Part shown: piece after piece, positions 50,077 to 59,895 of the stretch | How the letters are laid out: every line of letters starts with the position of its first letter | Numbering within the stretch: the stretch's first letter is position 1 | From: Chthonomonas calidirosea T49 | Lineage (GTDB): Bacteria > Armatimonadota > Chthonomonadetes > Chthonomonadales > Chthonomonadaceae | Direction of reading: 5' to 3' | Assembly: GCF_000427095.1 (NCBI RefSeq) | Contig: NC_021487.1 | Span: 2,052,674 to 2,116,673, forward strand | Length of the DNA stretch: 64,000 nt | The notes under the pieces: model-generated | The model's input: the letters and a program-made list of their open reading frames with translations, nothing else | Database searches by the model: none | What the model was told of the DNA's origin: nothing | Translations under genes and position numbers: made by a program

Positions 50077-51327
50077 CTATTTTCCTCCTCCTTGTCGTGC
50101 AGAGATGGGCATAAATTGAATGGAGTGTCGAGGGGTTGGCGGTGTTGGCACGATAGAGGGCGTTGGGGCTGGCAGAGCGGTTCCGGTTTTCGGTGTACGG
50201 AGGAGGCTATAACCGCCGAGCAGGAAGAGCCAAATAAGTCCTATAGGTAACATGCGCTTCCAACCGAGTTGCATAAGGGCGTCGTAGCGCAGCCGGGGCA
50301 AGGAGGCCCGTAACCACACATAAAGGTAGATGCCCATCATGATCTTGATGCCGAACCACACAAAGCCGGGGATGAGGGTGAAGGGCACGCAGTTGAATGG
50401 GGGAAGCCAGCCCCCCCAGAAGATGGTGGCGTTAAGCCCGCTGATAAGCAACATGTTGATGTACTCCGCAGCGAAGAAGGTGGCGAACTTCATGGCGGAG
50501 TATTCGGTGTGATAACCGGCTACAAGCTCCGATTCGGCTTCGGGAAGGTCGAAGGGAGGGCGATTGGTCTCTGCCACCATAGCGATCGTGTAGATAACCA
50601 CGGGCACGACAAGCGACTGCAGCCAGAACCAGGAAAAGAGGCTGCCCTTAAAGAGGGCCGGCAGATGCCACCCAAAAGGTAGCTGGTTTTGTGCCTCCAC
50701 GATCTGCCCCAAATTTAGTGAACCGGCCAATAGCACCACACATAGCAGAGCCACGCCCATCGCCAACTCATAGCTGATCACCTGAGCCGAGGCTCGTAGC
50801 CCTCCTAGCAAGGAGTACTTGTTGTTGGAGGACCAACCGGCCAACACCAACCCATAGACACTCAGAGAGGACATGGCGAGAGCATACAGCAGCGCCACGT
50901 TGATGTTGCCCGCGGTTATAGGGACAAGAAAAACCCGTCCAGCTGCATCGCGGAAGGCTATGGAACCCCAAGGCAACACGGCGCCAGCAGAGATCGCAAT
51001 GGTCATACTGAGAAAGGGCGCCAAAAAGTAGAGAAATCGGTCTACGTCTCGTGGGCGGATATCCTCTTTAAAGAAGAGCTTTATTACGTCGGCGGCAGGC
51101 TGCATGAGGCCGCGCGGACCAACACGGTTTGGCCCGATACGGTCTTGCATAAGCGCCACCACCACACGCTCAATCCAGATGAGGAAGGGCAACATGCCGA
51201 GAGCAAAGGCAAGAATGCCTACTAGCCCCAGATAAGGCACGAGACTCGGTAAATGGATGCCGTGCCAATACTCAGGGAAGATAAATAGGTTGTACCACTT
51301 TTGTAGAAGACCGGCTTGTGTCGTCAT
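50077..51327 (-). CDS. nuoH: NADH-quinone oxidoreductase subunit H
   Basis: 416 residues, eight helices plus a tail. The quinone-cavity signature is intact: [89 protein letters not shown]. The last 40 residues ([24 protein letters not shown]) are a Pro-rich extension. ATG 51327 (AGGAAG seven bases upstream) is chosen over 51366. It anchors the hydrophilic arm in the inner membrane and forms part of the quinone site. Confidence 0.94.
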   Translation of the reverse strand: MTTQAGLLQKWYNLFIFPEYWHGIHLPSLVPYLGLVGILAFALGMLPFLIWIERVVVALMQDRIGPNRVGPRGLMQPAADVIKLFFKEDIRPRDVDRFLYFLAPFLSMTIAISAGAVLPWGSIAFRDAAGRVFLVPITAGNINVALLYALAMSSLSVYGLVLAGWSSNNKYSLLGGLRASAQVISYELAMGVALLCVVLLAGSLNLGQIVEAQNQLPFGWHLPALFKGSLFSWFWLQSLVVPVVIYTIAMVAETNRPPFDLPEAESELVAGYHTEYSAMKFATFFAAEYINMLLISGLNATIFWGGWLPPFNCVPFTLIPGFVWFGIKIMMGIYLYVWLRASLPRLRYDALMQLGWKRMLPIGLIWLFLLGGYSLLRTPKTGTALPAPTPSIVPTPPTPRHSIQFMPISARQGGGK

Positions 51328-51423
51328 TGTCAACTTCCTAAGCAGCGCACGCACCCTCCTGCACATGGAGCGATACGGCGCCTACCTTGAACGAAAAATC
51401 GCTTTGGTGTTACTTCATCGCTT

Positions 51424-53706
51424 TCAGCTCGCGTGATAATCCACCGGAATAGGTGCGGGAGCGGTTCTTTGCCCAGCCGGATACTCCCACCGTCGGCCAC
51501 CCTCCCCTAACGTCTGCGGGTTTATATCGCAATAGAGCGGAACCTCTGCCGCGATGGCGCGAAGAATGTCTCTTGCGGAGACGTAGGGCATTGGATGGCC
51601 GAGGATATCGGCCGTTTCGGCGAAGATAAGCCAATCAGGCTTGATGGTCGGCGCCAGCTCGAAGGCGCGATGAATTCGCTGCACGCGGCGTTCGCAGCTA
51701 GTGAATGTGCCGTCTTTTTCGGCGAAACTGGCGGCAGGTAAGACCAGATGCGCCTGCAGAGCCGTCTGCGTGAGCGTTAATTCGTTCACTACCACGAAGG
51801 GGCAGTTAGCGAGCGCTTTTTGCACCAGGTCGGCATCGTGATATTTGGCCATGAGATCGGCCCCAACGATCCAGAGCATATGCAGCTGCCCCCTCGCCGC
51901 CGCTTCCAGCATCTGGTGCGTGTTGAGGCCAGGGTTTTCCAGCGGCCGATAGCCAGGGCCTACGTCCGGCAATACACCCATATCCATGGCACCCTGCGCA
52001 TTGCATTCGAGAACGGGCACGTTGAGGTTAGTTACTGGGTTGTCCGTGACAAGCAGAAGGTTGCCAAGAGCGGCCACAACATCTGCGTAGAAGGGGTGCT
52101 CCATCACCGTACGCCCAGCAATGATGGCCATTGGTTTGCCGATTAGCAGATGAGCGGCCTTGCGAATCGCCTCTTCTGAGACCCCGGTCTCTTTGGCTGT
52201 CCGCTCGGGTGTCCAACGCGCCACACTCTTTTGAAGGGCGACAAAGGGCTTCTCCTCATGTACCGGCAGTAGGTTTTCTTCAAACAGCACGTGCAGCAGG
52301 CCATTCAGCAGGGCGATCTCGGTTCCCGGTTTGTAGAGGAGGTCTACTTTGGCGAAGTCACGTACGTGAGGCGGATCGCCTGTAGGCGGTGCGGAGTTGG
52401 CGTTTAACACGGTAGCCCCCTTATAGCGCCAGGCCTTACGTACGCGCAGGTAGATGATGGGCTGCTCGTCCACCAGTTCCGAGCCGAACACGAAGATCGT
52501 TTTCATCTGTTCAAGCTCGGCGATGGCGTTGCCCATGCTGTGAAAGCCGTAACGATCGTAGAGGGGAGCGTTGGTAGGTCCTTGCCAGCGCCCCGTGCGA
52601 GAGTCGAGATTGTTAACGCCTAGTACCTCACGGAAAAGCTTTTGGAATAAAAAGTTATCTTCGTTTGTGCAGCGTGCCCCCCCAATGCCGCCGATACTTT
52701 TGCCGGCCATCTTCATATGCATGGTCAGTAGCTGATAGGCATCGGCCCAAGAGATGGGGCGCCACTCGGTTCCATGACGCACCAAAGGGGTTTTAAGGCG
52801 CGATTCGGACGACACATAGTCGTGCCCGAACTTGCCTTTATCACATGTCCACTCCTCGTTCACCTCCTCATTGAGGCGGGCATTCACCCTAACCAACGTG
52901 CTCATGCGGTAGTCGAGCTTAACGTTGCAGCCGTTGGCGCATTTTGTGCAGATAGAGGGGGTGGTGAAGAGATCCCATGGGCGCGCCTTGAAACGATAGG
53001 TGCGTGATAGGAGAGCGCCTACAGGGCACAGCTCAATCACGTTTCCGCTGAAGCGACTATGGAATTTGGTTTGAGCGAAGGTCGCCACCTCCATGTCGGC
53101 ACCGCGCTTCAAGAAGTTGAGCTGTGCATCGCCGCTGATATCTTCGGTGAAGCGGGTGCAACGCGCGCAGTGAATGCAGCGCTCTCGGTCGAACACAACA
53201 TAGTCGGAGAGAGGATAGGCCTTGGGATAGTGACGCTTCTCCTCAATATAGCGTGTGGTGGCCGGCCCGTAGAAGAGCGTGTTGTTCTGGAGCGGGCATT
53301 CGCCTCCTCGATCGCAGATCGGACAGTCCAGCGGATGGTTGATCAGCAAAAATTCGAGAATACCGCGTCGGTCTTTGGCCACCTGCTCGGTTTCGGTCTC
53401 AACGATCAGGCCTTCCGAGGCGGGTAGGGTACAGCTGGTCTGCGGCTTAGGCATTTTACGCACGGAGCCGTCCGGCGCCTTCGTGGCGACCTCCACGAGG
53501 CACATACGGCAGTTCGCCGCCTGCCCTTTGGAGAGGCGTGGGTGGTAGCAAAAGTAGGGGATATCTATGCCGGCTCTCCGTGCCGATTCGATGATGTTTT
53601 CACCTTTTGGCACCTTCAACTCGATACCATTAATGGTGATATTTACCAACTCCTGCGAAGGAGGGTTTAACGAGGGTTCTGTTTGTGTTAGTCTATACTC
53701 AGCCAT
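51424..53706 (-). CDS. nuoG: NADH-quinone oxidoreductase subunit G
   Basis: 760 residues. N-terminal 2Fe-2S ferredoxin fold (ITINGIELKVPKGENIIESARRAG; PYFCYHPRLSKGQAANCRMCLVE), the His-Cys cluster N5 motif HPLDCPICDRGGECPLQ, cluster motifs CIHCARCTRF and the LCPVGAL segment, a further CTKCANGCNVK motif near 270 for the extra N7-type cluster, then a molybdopterin-oxidoreductase-like domain. Its normal place in the electron wire is between NuoE/F and NuoI/B. ATG 53706 has GAGGA upstream; the frame begins at 53736. It is separated from nuoF by the ADP-ribosylglycohydrolase gene. Confidence 0.94.
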   Translation of the reverse strand: MAEYRLTQTEPSLNPPSQELVNITINGIELKVPKGENIIESARRAGIDIPYFCYHPRLSKGQAANCRMCLVEVATKAPDGSVRKMPKPQTSCTLPASEGLIVETETEQVAKDRRGILEFLLINHPLDCPICDRGGECPLQNNTLFYGPATTRYIEEKRHYPKAYPLSDYVVFDRERCIHCARCTRFTEDISGDAQLNFLKRGADMEVATFAQTKFHSRFSGNVIELCPVGALLSRTYRFKARPWDLFTTPSICTKCANGCNVKLDYRMSTLVRVNARLNEEVNEEWTCDKGKFGHDYVSSESRLKTPLVRHGTEWRPISWADAYQLLTMHMKMAGKSIGGIGGARCTNEDNFLFQKLFREVLGVNNLDSRTGRWQGPTNAPLYDRYGFHSMGNAIAELEQMKTIFVFGSELVDEQPIIYLRVRKAWRYKGATVLNANSAPPTGDPPHVRDFAKVDLLYKPGTEIALLNGLLHVLFEENLLPVHEEKPFVALQKSVARWTPERTAKETGVSEEAIRKAAHLLIGKPMAIIAGRTVMEHPFYADVVAALGNLLLVTDNPVTNLNVPVLECNAQGAMDMGVLPDVGPGYRPLENPGLNTHQMLEAAARGQLHMLWIVGADLMAKYHDADLVQKALANCPFVVVNELTLTQTALQAHLVLPAASFAEKDGTFTSCERRVQRIHRAFELAPTIKPDWLIFAETADILGHPMPYVSARDILRAIAAEVPLYCDINPQTLGEGGRRWEYPAGQRTAPAPIPVDYHAS

Positions 53707-53751
53707 AGCGTCCTCTGGCCTTGGGCGGCAGTTCACACGCCGCCGTAAAGT

Positions 53752-55092
53752 TTACCGCAAGGTTTCGATAAGTCGCATCGTTTCGTGTGCCATATCGGCC
53801 AATTTCACCGTATGATAGCCTGCCACACCGGTATGGAGGGTATCGTTTATTCCCTCCGTCCAGTGGGTGGGTAGGTTCTTTCTGCCGTACAGGATGCCCA
53901 AAATGGAGCCGGTGGTGGCGCCGTTGCAGTCTGTATCGAAGCAGGGTTGCACCGCACGGCAGATGGTTTTTGCGAAGTCGCCCTCACCCCACAGCAGGGC
54001 GACGGCCACGATCAGGGCGTTGGAGATGGTATGGCACCAATCATGTGCACGTGTCTCATCCCACAGCTCATGAACTCGATAGACCGCCGTATCGTAGTCC
54101 ACGCCCACCTCCTGCCACTCGAAAAGGCTTTCGATGGCGTCGGCCAGGCGGCAGTTTGCCGGGATCTGAGCCAGCCCTGCGCGAATGATCGTGGGGATAT
54201 CCTCCGTAACGAAGGCTGCAGCCGTCATAGCGGCAACCCACATAGCCCCGTAGATGCCGTTTTTCACATGGGAGATGCAGGCGTCGCGCCAAGCCCATTC
54301 TGCCGCGCGCTCCGGGTTGCCTGGAGCAGCATACCCCCAAAAATCGGCCCGAATCTGAGCACCTATCCACTCTCTATAGGGATTTCGGAAGGAGGCGGAG
54401 GCCGGTGGAGAAACAAGGTTGCAAAAGTTGCGATAGGCCACCCGTTCAGCCGTGCAGGTGTGCAGAATAGGGATATCGCTCATCCAAAACTGGGCCACCT
54501 GCTCAGAGGTAAAATCCGGCCCAAAGCGCTTCATAATGGCCAGTGCCGTGGTGGTGTAGTTCAGATCGTCATCTTCCGGCATGGCGCTTACAAGGTCGGC
54601 AAACGGAGCCCTTTCCGAAAGCTGATACTTCTCCTGTACCTCCTGCGGCACATGGTAACGGAAGAAATCGGAAAGCGGCCAGCGCCCAAGGTCTTTTAAA
54701 TAGCCCCACATACGTGGTCGGCGCCAACCCTCTACGGGCTTGCCGAGTAAACAGCCCACAGCGCGCCCTGTCCAGGCACCATAAACCTTGTCCTCTAAAG
54801 CCGCATCGCTAAGCTGTAGCTTGGGCAGAGAGGGAGCTGTTTTAGGCCGTGCCGCACGAATAGCTTGTAGGTCAGACGGCTCCTCAAACGGAAAATCGGG
54901 GCGGATGGGGGCCTGAAGGGTTTTATCGAGCAAGGCCTGCGCTGCCGGCTGGTTGGCAAGGTTTTCGAGGTCAAGAGATTGAACGTAGGCGAACTCTTCT
55001 TCAAGCGTACTAAGATCTCTTCCCTCTTGCTCGCACTGCAGGCGCTCCGTTGCGATATCTTCTTGTGTAAGATAGAGCCAGATAGGTTTCAA
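53752..55092 (-). CDS. ADP-ribosylglycohydrolase (DraG/ARH) family protein inserted in the complex I locus
   Basis: 446 residues. After a 100-residue N-terminal region of unknown function, the ADP-ribosylglycohydrolase fold begins with EDKVYGAWTGRAVGCLLGKPVEG (near 108-130). The dinuclear metal site is seen as PEDDDLNYTTTALAIM near 180 (usual DDT) and CFDTDCNGATTGSILGILYG near 405 (usual DTD). Family members remove ADP-ribose from proteins or small molecules; some are inactive. Start TTG 55092 with AAGGAG upstream, 61 bases after nuoF and 45 before nuoG, on the same strand, so it is most likely in the same transcript. Its natural target is unknown. Confidence 0.83.
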   Translation of the reverse strand: MKPIWLYLTQEDIATERLQCEQEGRDLSTLEEEFAYVQSLDLENLANQPAAQALLDKTLQAPIRPDFPFEEPSDLQAIRAARPKTAPSLPKLQLSDAALEDKVYGAWTGRAVGCLLGKPVEGWRRPRMWGYLKDLGRWPLSDFFRYHVPQEVQEKYQLSERAPFADLVSAMPEDDDLNYTTTALAIMKRFGPDFTSEQVAQFWMSDIPILHTCTAERVAYRNFCNLVSPPASASFRNPYREWIGAQIRADFWGYAAPGNPERAAEWAWRDACISHVKNGIYGAMWVAAMTAAAFVTEDIPTIIRAGLAQIPANCRLADAIESLFEWQEVGVDYDTAVYRVHELWDETRAHDWCHTISNALIVAVALLWGEGDFAKTICRAVQPCFDTDCNGATTGSILGILYGRKNLPTHWTEGINDTLHTGVAGYHTVKLADMAHETMRLIETLR

Positions 55093-55153
55093 CCTCGAAT
55101 CTCTCTCCTTTTTATAGAGCCGCTTTCGGCAAACTTAGGTTGTCGAGATCAGT

Positions 55154-56491
55154 TTATCTTGCCGGCAGCAGAGATAGAAGTTGCTGAGAGAACTCCGGCA
55201 GTTTCGGCACACAGTGGGCCCCAACGGGCGAACGCTTGTGCTCGATCCAGTAGTCGAACTCCTCACGAAAGGCTTTGATGGCCCCAACAATGGGCCAAGC
55301 GGCCGCATCTCCTAAGCCACAGTAGGAGCGACCATCTATTTGCTTACAGATATCGAGCAGCAGCTCCACGTCACCAGGGCGTCCTCCCCCAGAGACGATG
55401 CGGTCGAGCGTTTTGAATATCCAGCGGGTTCCCTCACGACAGGGGGTGCATTTGCCACACGACTCGTGCATATAGAACTCGGCGGTGCGTCGCATGAGCA
55501 ACACGATATCGGTGGTGTCGTTAAATACCATACAGCCTCCAGAGCCAAGCAGCGTGCCTGCGGCCATGCAGCCCTCATAGTCCAATGTGACTTTCTCGCA
55601 CTGGGCGGCTGTCATGATCTGCACAGAGGAACCGCCGGGGATAACCGCTTTAAGACGTCCGTTGACCACCCCTCCTGCAGCTTCTATTAACTCCATCAGC
55701 GGTGTGCCCATCTCCACCTCATAGTTAGCGGGTCGAGCGATATGGCCACTGACCGACATGATCTTGGTGCCCTTGCTCTTCTCGGTGCCATAAGAGGCGT
55801 ACTCTGCACCGCTGTGCTGCAATATCCACGAGGCTGCACAGTAACTTTCCACGTTGTTGATAAGAGTGGGCGCCTGCCATACACCCTCCACGGTTGGAAG
55901 CGGAGCATGGGGGAACTTGAGACGTGGCTGTCCCCGCTCGCCCATGAGGCTCGACATAAGGGCCGATTCCTCACCGCACTCATAGCTTCCCGCACCCATG
56001 TGAATATAGAGGTCGAAATCGTGCCCGCTGCCGAGGATGTTCTTGCCAAGATAGCCTTTCGCGTAGGCCTGGTCTATCGCCTTACGTATCTGCCAAGCCG
56101 GTTCCACATACTCCCCACGAATGTAGATATAGCCCTTCTGGCTCTTTGTGGCGAAACCGGCAATGGCGATGCCCTCCACCACGAGGTGGGGCAGCTTAAG
56201 CATTAGTTCACGGTCTTTGAAGGTACCTGGCTCCCCTTCATCTGCGTTGCAGAGCACATAGTGCGGCTTCCCCGATTTGTCCGAAAGCACGCCACTCCAT
56301 TTGATCCAGGTAGGAAACCCGGCGCCTCCACGCCCTCGAAGGCCAGAAACTTTTATCTCGTTCACGGTGGCTTCCGGCCCGATCTCAATAGCTCGTTTCA
56401 GGCCGGTGTAACCGCCGTGCGCCTCGTAGACCTCGATATGGTCAATGCCCTCCACATCGCGATGGGCAAACAACAGATTGCGTATTCCCAT
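55154..56491 (-). CDS. nuoF: NADH-quinone oxidoreductase subunit F
   Basis: 445 residues, the NADH-binding subunit with FMN and cluster N3. Conserved: LRGRGGAGFPTWIKWSG (NADH/FMN), VLCNADEGEPGTFKDR, GAGSYECGEESALMSSLMGERGQPR, and the 4Fe-4S site ESCGKCTPCREGTRW with the later Cys in SYCGLGDAAAW. ATG 56491 lies three bases after the nuoE stop. It hands electrons from NADH to the NuoE/NuoG clusters in the cytoplasmic arm. Confidence 0.95.
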   Translation of the reverse strand: MGIRNLLFAHRDVEGIDHIEVYEAHGGYTGLKRAIEIGPEATVNEIKVSGLRGRGGAGFPTWIKWSGVLSDKSGKPHYVLCNADEGEPGTFKDRELMLKLPHLVVEGIAIAGFATKSQKGYIYIRGEYVEPAWQIRKAIDQAYAKGYLGKNILGSGHDFDLYIHMGAGSYECGEESALMSSLMGERGQPRLKFPHAPLPTVEGVWQAPTLINNVESYCAASWILQHSGAEYASYGTEKSKGTKIMSVSGHIARPANYEVEMGTPLMELIEAAGGVVNGRLKAVIPGGSSVQIMTAAQCEKVTLDYEGCMAAGTLLGSGGCMVFNDTTDIVLLMRRTAEFYMHESCGKCTPCREGTRWIFKTLDRIVSGGGRPGDVELLLDICKQIDGRSYCGLGDAAAWPIVGAIKAFREEFDYWIEHKRSPVGAHCVPKLPEFSQQLLSLLPAR

Positions 56492-56494
56492 GGC

Positions 56495-57166
56495 TCACTC
56501 CACCTCCGAAGTCTGGGATGGCGGCACCTCTTCTACGCGCCAACTGCCACCGCGCTTTTGGCTACTGCCAGGGATGTGAAGCTTGACGATGGAGTCGGCC
56601 AGTTTTTCAGGCGTGTAGTTCGATGTGTCGCGCAACATGGCGAGGAGATCGGGCACCTGTTTGGGGGTAAGATGGGTAAAGTAGCGATCGCCGATTTGAG
56701 CCACCACAGCGCCCGCACAGTAGTTCAAGCACTCTACCTCTGACAGCGTAAACTCCCCATCCTCCGTTGTTTCGCCCACACGTATGCCCAACTCGTGTTC
56801 CAGAGCATGCACGACATCATAGGCACCGCACACAGCACAGGTAAGACAGGTGCAGACCTCGATATGGTGTCTGCCGCGCGGGCGCAAGTTGTACATGGTG
56901 TAAAAGCTGGCAACTCCCTCCACTTCCACACAGGGCATGTCAAGCAGCTCGGCCACCTCTTTAATCGCTGATGGGGTAAGATGGCCCCCATATTCCCTCT
57001 GTGCTATCCAGAGGGCGGGCAGGCAAGCCGCCTTGCGCTCCGGATAGTGACTGGCGATCTCCTCTAGTTCGGCCAGCGCCTCAGGCGAGAAACGCTTTTC
57101 AAAGACGGGTTCTTCCTCTCTTGGGGCGTACCCTCCGCCACCTAGTCGGTTGTTATTTGCAGACAT
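56495..57166 (-). CDS. nuoE: NADH-quinone oxidoreductase subunit E
   Basis: 223 residues, thioredoxin-like 2Fe-2S protein (cluster N1a). The four ligands are in HIEVCTCLTCAVCGA (C-x4-C) and EVECLNYCAGAVVAQIG (C-x3-C). The helical N-terminal half has YPERKAACLPALWIAQREYGGHLT. A C-terminal tail of about 35 residues is longer than usual. ATG 57166 is seven bases after nuoD ends. Confidence 0.94.
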   Translation of the reverse strand: MSANNNRLGGGGYAPREEEPVFEKRFSPEALAELEEIASHYPERKAACLPALWIAQREYGGHLTPSAIKEVAELLDMPCVEVEGVASFYTMYNLRPRGRHHIEVCTCLTCAVCGAYDVVHALEHELGIRVGETTEDGEFTLSEVECLNYCAGAVVAQIGDRYFTHLTPKQVPDLLAMLRDTSNYTPEKLADSIVKLHIPGSSQKRGGSWRVEEVPPSQTSEVE

Positions 57167-57173
57167 AGGCCCT

Positions 57174-58424
57174 TTACCTATCTATCTCTCCGAGAATGAT
57201 GTCAATGCTGCCGATGATGGCGACCACATCGGCGATGAGGCGTCCCTCGCACATCTTGGAAAGCGCCTGCAGATTCATAAAGCAGGGGGGACGAAGATGG
57301 GCACGATAGGGACAGTTGGAGCCATCGCTTACAATGTAGAACCCTATCTCGCCCTTTGGCGATTCGAGAGGGACATAGGCCTCTCCCACCGGCGGATGGA
57401 ACCCCTCTGTCCACAGCTTGAAGTGATGGATTACGCCCTCCATGCTGTTATCCAACTCCTGCCGTGGCGGTGGCACCACCTTGCGGTCGTCGCTATTAAT
57501 GGGGCCAGGCGGCATGTTTTCGATGCACTGTTTCACGATCTCGCGACTCTGATACATCTCGGCAATGCGCACCCGATAGCGGTCGTACACATCGCCGAAC
57601 TCCGCTGTAGGCACGTAGAAGGTGTAGTGCTCGTAGCCGCAGTAAGGCTCGGCTTTGCGCACATCGTGGGCGATGCCGCAGGCGCGCAATGTGGGGCCGC
57701 TTACACCCAATGCAAGGCACTCTTCGGCGCTGATCACGCCGATGCCCTGCGTGCGTTCGCGATAGATTGGGTTGGCGCTAAGGAGGTCTTCCATCTCCTT
57801 TAACGCGCTTGGGAACTGGTTAATGAAATCAGCGGCACGCTCCAACCATCCATCGGGAGCATCGCCGCGCAGCCCACCGGGAACGATCCAAGAAGGCATC
57901 ATGCGCACGCCGGAGATCATCTCTACGAGGTCAAGAATGTATTCGCGTTGCTGAAAGGCGTAGAAATAGACGGTCATCGCCCCGATGTCAAGAGCATGGG
58001 TGCCAAGCCACACGAGATGGCTGGCAAGGCGCTGCAGCTCCATCAGCATCACGCGTAGGGCCTGTCCGCGCGGCGGTATCTCAATGCCGAGGAGCTTCTC
58101 CACCGCGAGCGAATAGGCCGCATTGTTGATGAGGGCGGAGACGTAGTCTATGCGATCGGTAAGAGGAACCGCTTTGAGGTAGCTGTTGTACTCGATGGTT
58201 TTTTCAATGCCCGTATGCACATAGCCCACGTGGGGAGTTGCCCGCACGATGATCTCGCCGTCGAGCTCTAGCACAACCCGCAGCACGCCGTGGGTACTTG
58301 GGTGCTGCGGCCCCATGTTCATCACCATGGTCTGGTCGTCGAGCACATCCAGCTGTACCCCTTGAGCCGCGAGGGCTGCGCTGTGCTGAAACGTCCGCTG
58401 CATCTGTTCTATTTCGGTTCGCAT
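57174..58424 (-). CDS. nuoD: NADH-quinone oxidoreductase subunit D
   Basis: 416 residues, the 49-kDa subunit facing the quinone pocket. Signature MNMGPQHPSTHGVLRVVLELDGE near 35 and the hairpin with the conserved His, VGYVHTGIEKTIEYNSYLK; the C-terminus has PPCFMNLQALSKMCEGRLIADVVAIIGSIDIILGEIDR. The intergenic gap of 119 bases before it holds a TTGTG-N8-CACAA operator, so it may have its own promoter. ATG 58424. Confidence 0.95.
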   Translation of the reverse strand: MRTEIEQMQRTFQHSAALAAQGVQLDVLDDQTMVMNMGPQHPSTHGVLRVVLELDGEIIVRATPHVGYVHTGIEKTIEYNSYLKAVPLTDRIDYVSALINNAAYSLAVEKLLGIEIPPRGQALRVMLMELQRLASHLVWLGTHALDIGAMTVYFYAFQQREYILDLVEMISGVRMMPSWIVPGGLRGDAPDGWLERAADFINQFPSALKEMEDLLSANPIYRERTQGIGVISAEECLALGVSGPTLRACGIAHDVRKAEPYCGYEHYTFYVPTAEFGDVYDRYRVRIAEMYQSREIVKQCIENMPPGPINSDDRKVVPPPRQELDNSMEGVIHHFKLWTEGFHPPVGEAYVPLESPKGEIGFYIVSDGSNCPYRAHLRPPCFMNLQALSKMCEGRLIADVVAIIGSIDIILGEIDR

Positions 58425-58485
58425 GGTTCTTATCCCTTTGTGCTCACGTCACGCCCTTGTAGCGAGAGCGAAGCAGAGGCCTAGT

Positions 58486-58503
58486 TTGTGCAATTTATCA
58501 CAA
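58486..58503. promoter_or_regulatory. Operator TTGTG-N8-CACAA upstream of nuoD
   Basis: TTGTGCAATTTATCACAA at 58486-58503, an inverted repeat in the nuoC-nuoD gap, about 62 bases before ATG 58424. The same site (15 of 18 bases identical) precedes nuoA. One position departs from perfect TTGTGA-N6-TCACAA. It fits either a Rex-type (NADH-sensing) or CRP/FNR-type protein. Confidence 0.55.
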
Positions 58504-58543
58504 TCTGGCGCACATAGAAGCCCTTTCCCACCTCTTTCGAACG

Positions 58544-59254
58544 CTAAGGTCTCTCAGGCGGTAGCTGCTGAATCTCTAACGGTGAACGCGCCTGAATCTG
58601 CTCGGATTCGGGGAGGGGGCGAGTTGGCGTCGTCTCCTCTCCGAGCACATCCCCGGTCTTTCCATGATACGACTCGCCGGGGTGTGCTACCAGAGGCTCG
58701 CCCACCGAGGGGCCGAATCGCCGCTCCGGAAACTGCACGCGCTCTCCGCCCAGCGGATAGTCTTTCCGCTGCGGATGCCCCACCCAGTCTTCCGGCATAA
58801 GAATGCGGCGTAGGTCAGGGTGTCCGCTAAAGCGGATGCCAAACATGTCAAAAATCTCTCGTTCTGGAAAGTTCGCCCCTGGGTAGACCTCGGTGACGCT
58901 CGGCACCACAGGGTCTTCTTCCGGCACCGGAACTTTAAGAAAGATTCGCCTACCGGTTCCTTTTTGCACCCCACCCTGTTCGTAGCGCACCGAGTAGAGG
59001 TTATAGACAACCTCAAAACGGTGATCGGGGTACTTGTCGAGATAGTCTACTCCTAGACATTCCGAGAAGAAGTTGTACTGTAGGTCGGGATCGTCACGCA
59101 GAAGGCGGCAAACCTCCACAATATACTCTCTGCGCAGAAGGATACGGGTATCTCCGCGAAAGGTCTGTACCTGAAGGATAGCGTCGGGGAAATGCTGGCG
59201 GATCTTCTGAACTTCCAGGAGCTCTTCTGTTGTTACCTCGGCCGCCTCTGTCAT
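58544..59254 (-). CDS. nuoC: NADH-quinone oxidoreductase subunit C
   Basis: 236 residues, the 30-kDa subunit. [25 protein letters not shown] and [51 protein letters not shown] are the family signature. A C-terminal stretch of about 60 residues (rich in Pro, Glu, Gly) is extra. ATG 59254 overlaps the nuoA stop (ATGA). nuoB, normally between nuoA and nuoC, is not present. Confidence 0.94.
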   Translation of the reverse strand: MTEAAEVTTEELLEVQKIRQHFPDAILQVQTFRGDTRILLRREYIVEVCRLLRDDPDLQYNFFSECLGVDYLDKYPDHRFEVVYNLYSVRYEQGGVQKGTGRRIFLKVPVPEEDPVVPSVTEVYPGANFPEREIFDMFGIRFSGHPDLRRILMPEDWVGHPQRKDYPLGGERVQFPERRFGPSVGEPLVAHPGESYHGKTGDVLGEETTPTRPLPESEQIQARSPLEIQQLPPERP

Positions 59255-59829
59255 CGCTCCTCTCCCGTCGGTAGTAGTCGTACGGTCGTCTGTTCAAGGG
59301 GTTGGCAAAGCTCTTGTGCGCTCGCCCCATACACAGGTACCCGAGGCCCAACCGGTATTTTTTCAAGGTCTACAGGCCCGGAGTTCTCATTCCCAAACCG
59401 AATGGCAGGCCGTGGGGCAAGCACGATCGGATCGCGCTTTAAGGCCTCCGCCACAGCCTCCTCTTCACCCCAATCAAGGGCGCCCTTGCCGAGAATATAG
59501 AGATAACCTGCGAAAAGGATAGCAACAAAAATGACCATTTCGATGTAGTTAAAGGCTTTGAGCGCGTAGGGCAGATGACGGTAGTTCACCGCCCAAGGGT
59601 AGAGGAAGATGGTCTCCACATCAAAAACGATAAAGATCATGGCGACCAGATAAAACTTAATAGGGAAGCGCTCACGGGCGCTACCCACCGGCGTCATTCC
59701 GCACTCGTACGGAGAGGCCTTCACCGCGCCAGGCTTTTTAGGGCCGAGCAAGGCAGATCCAAAAACCATGACGAACGCGATCAGAGCGCCAATAACGATC
59801 ATTACGAAAACAGGGATATAGCTATCCAC
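59251..59829 (-). CDS. nuoA: NADH-quinone oxidoreductase subunit A
   Basis: 192 residues, against about 120 for most homologues. Three transmembrane helices with [43 protein letters not shown], the conserved loop with the redox-accessible Cys. The C-terminal 75 residues ([28 protein letters not shown] onward) form a hydrophilic extension. Start is GTG 59829 with AGGA upstream. First gene of the complex I operon. Confidence 0.93.
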   Translation of the reverse strand: MDSYIPVFVMIVIGALIAFVMVFGSALLGPKKPGAVKASPYECGMTPVGSARERFPIKFYLVAMIFIVFDVETIFLYPWAVNYRHLPYALKAFNYIEMVIFVAILFAGYLYILGKGALDWGEEEAVAEALKRDPIVLAPRPAIRFGNENSGPVDLEKIPVGPRVPVYGASAQELCQPLEQTTVRLLPTGEER

Positions 59830-59895
59830 CGTTTCCTAAGCCTCCTCCCTATCTGTTTACGCTGCGCTTCGACGAGAGATTGCCATTTTGCGAAT

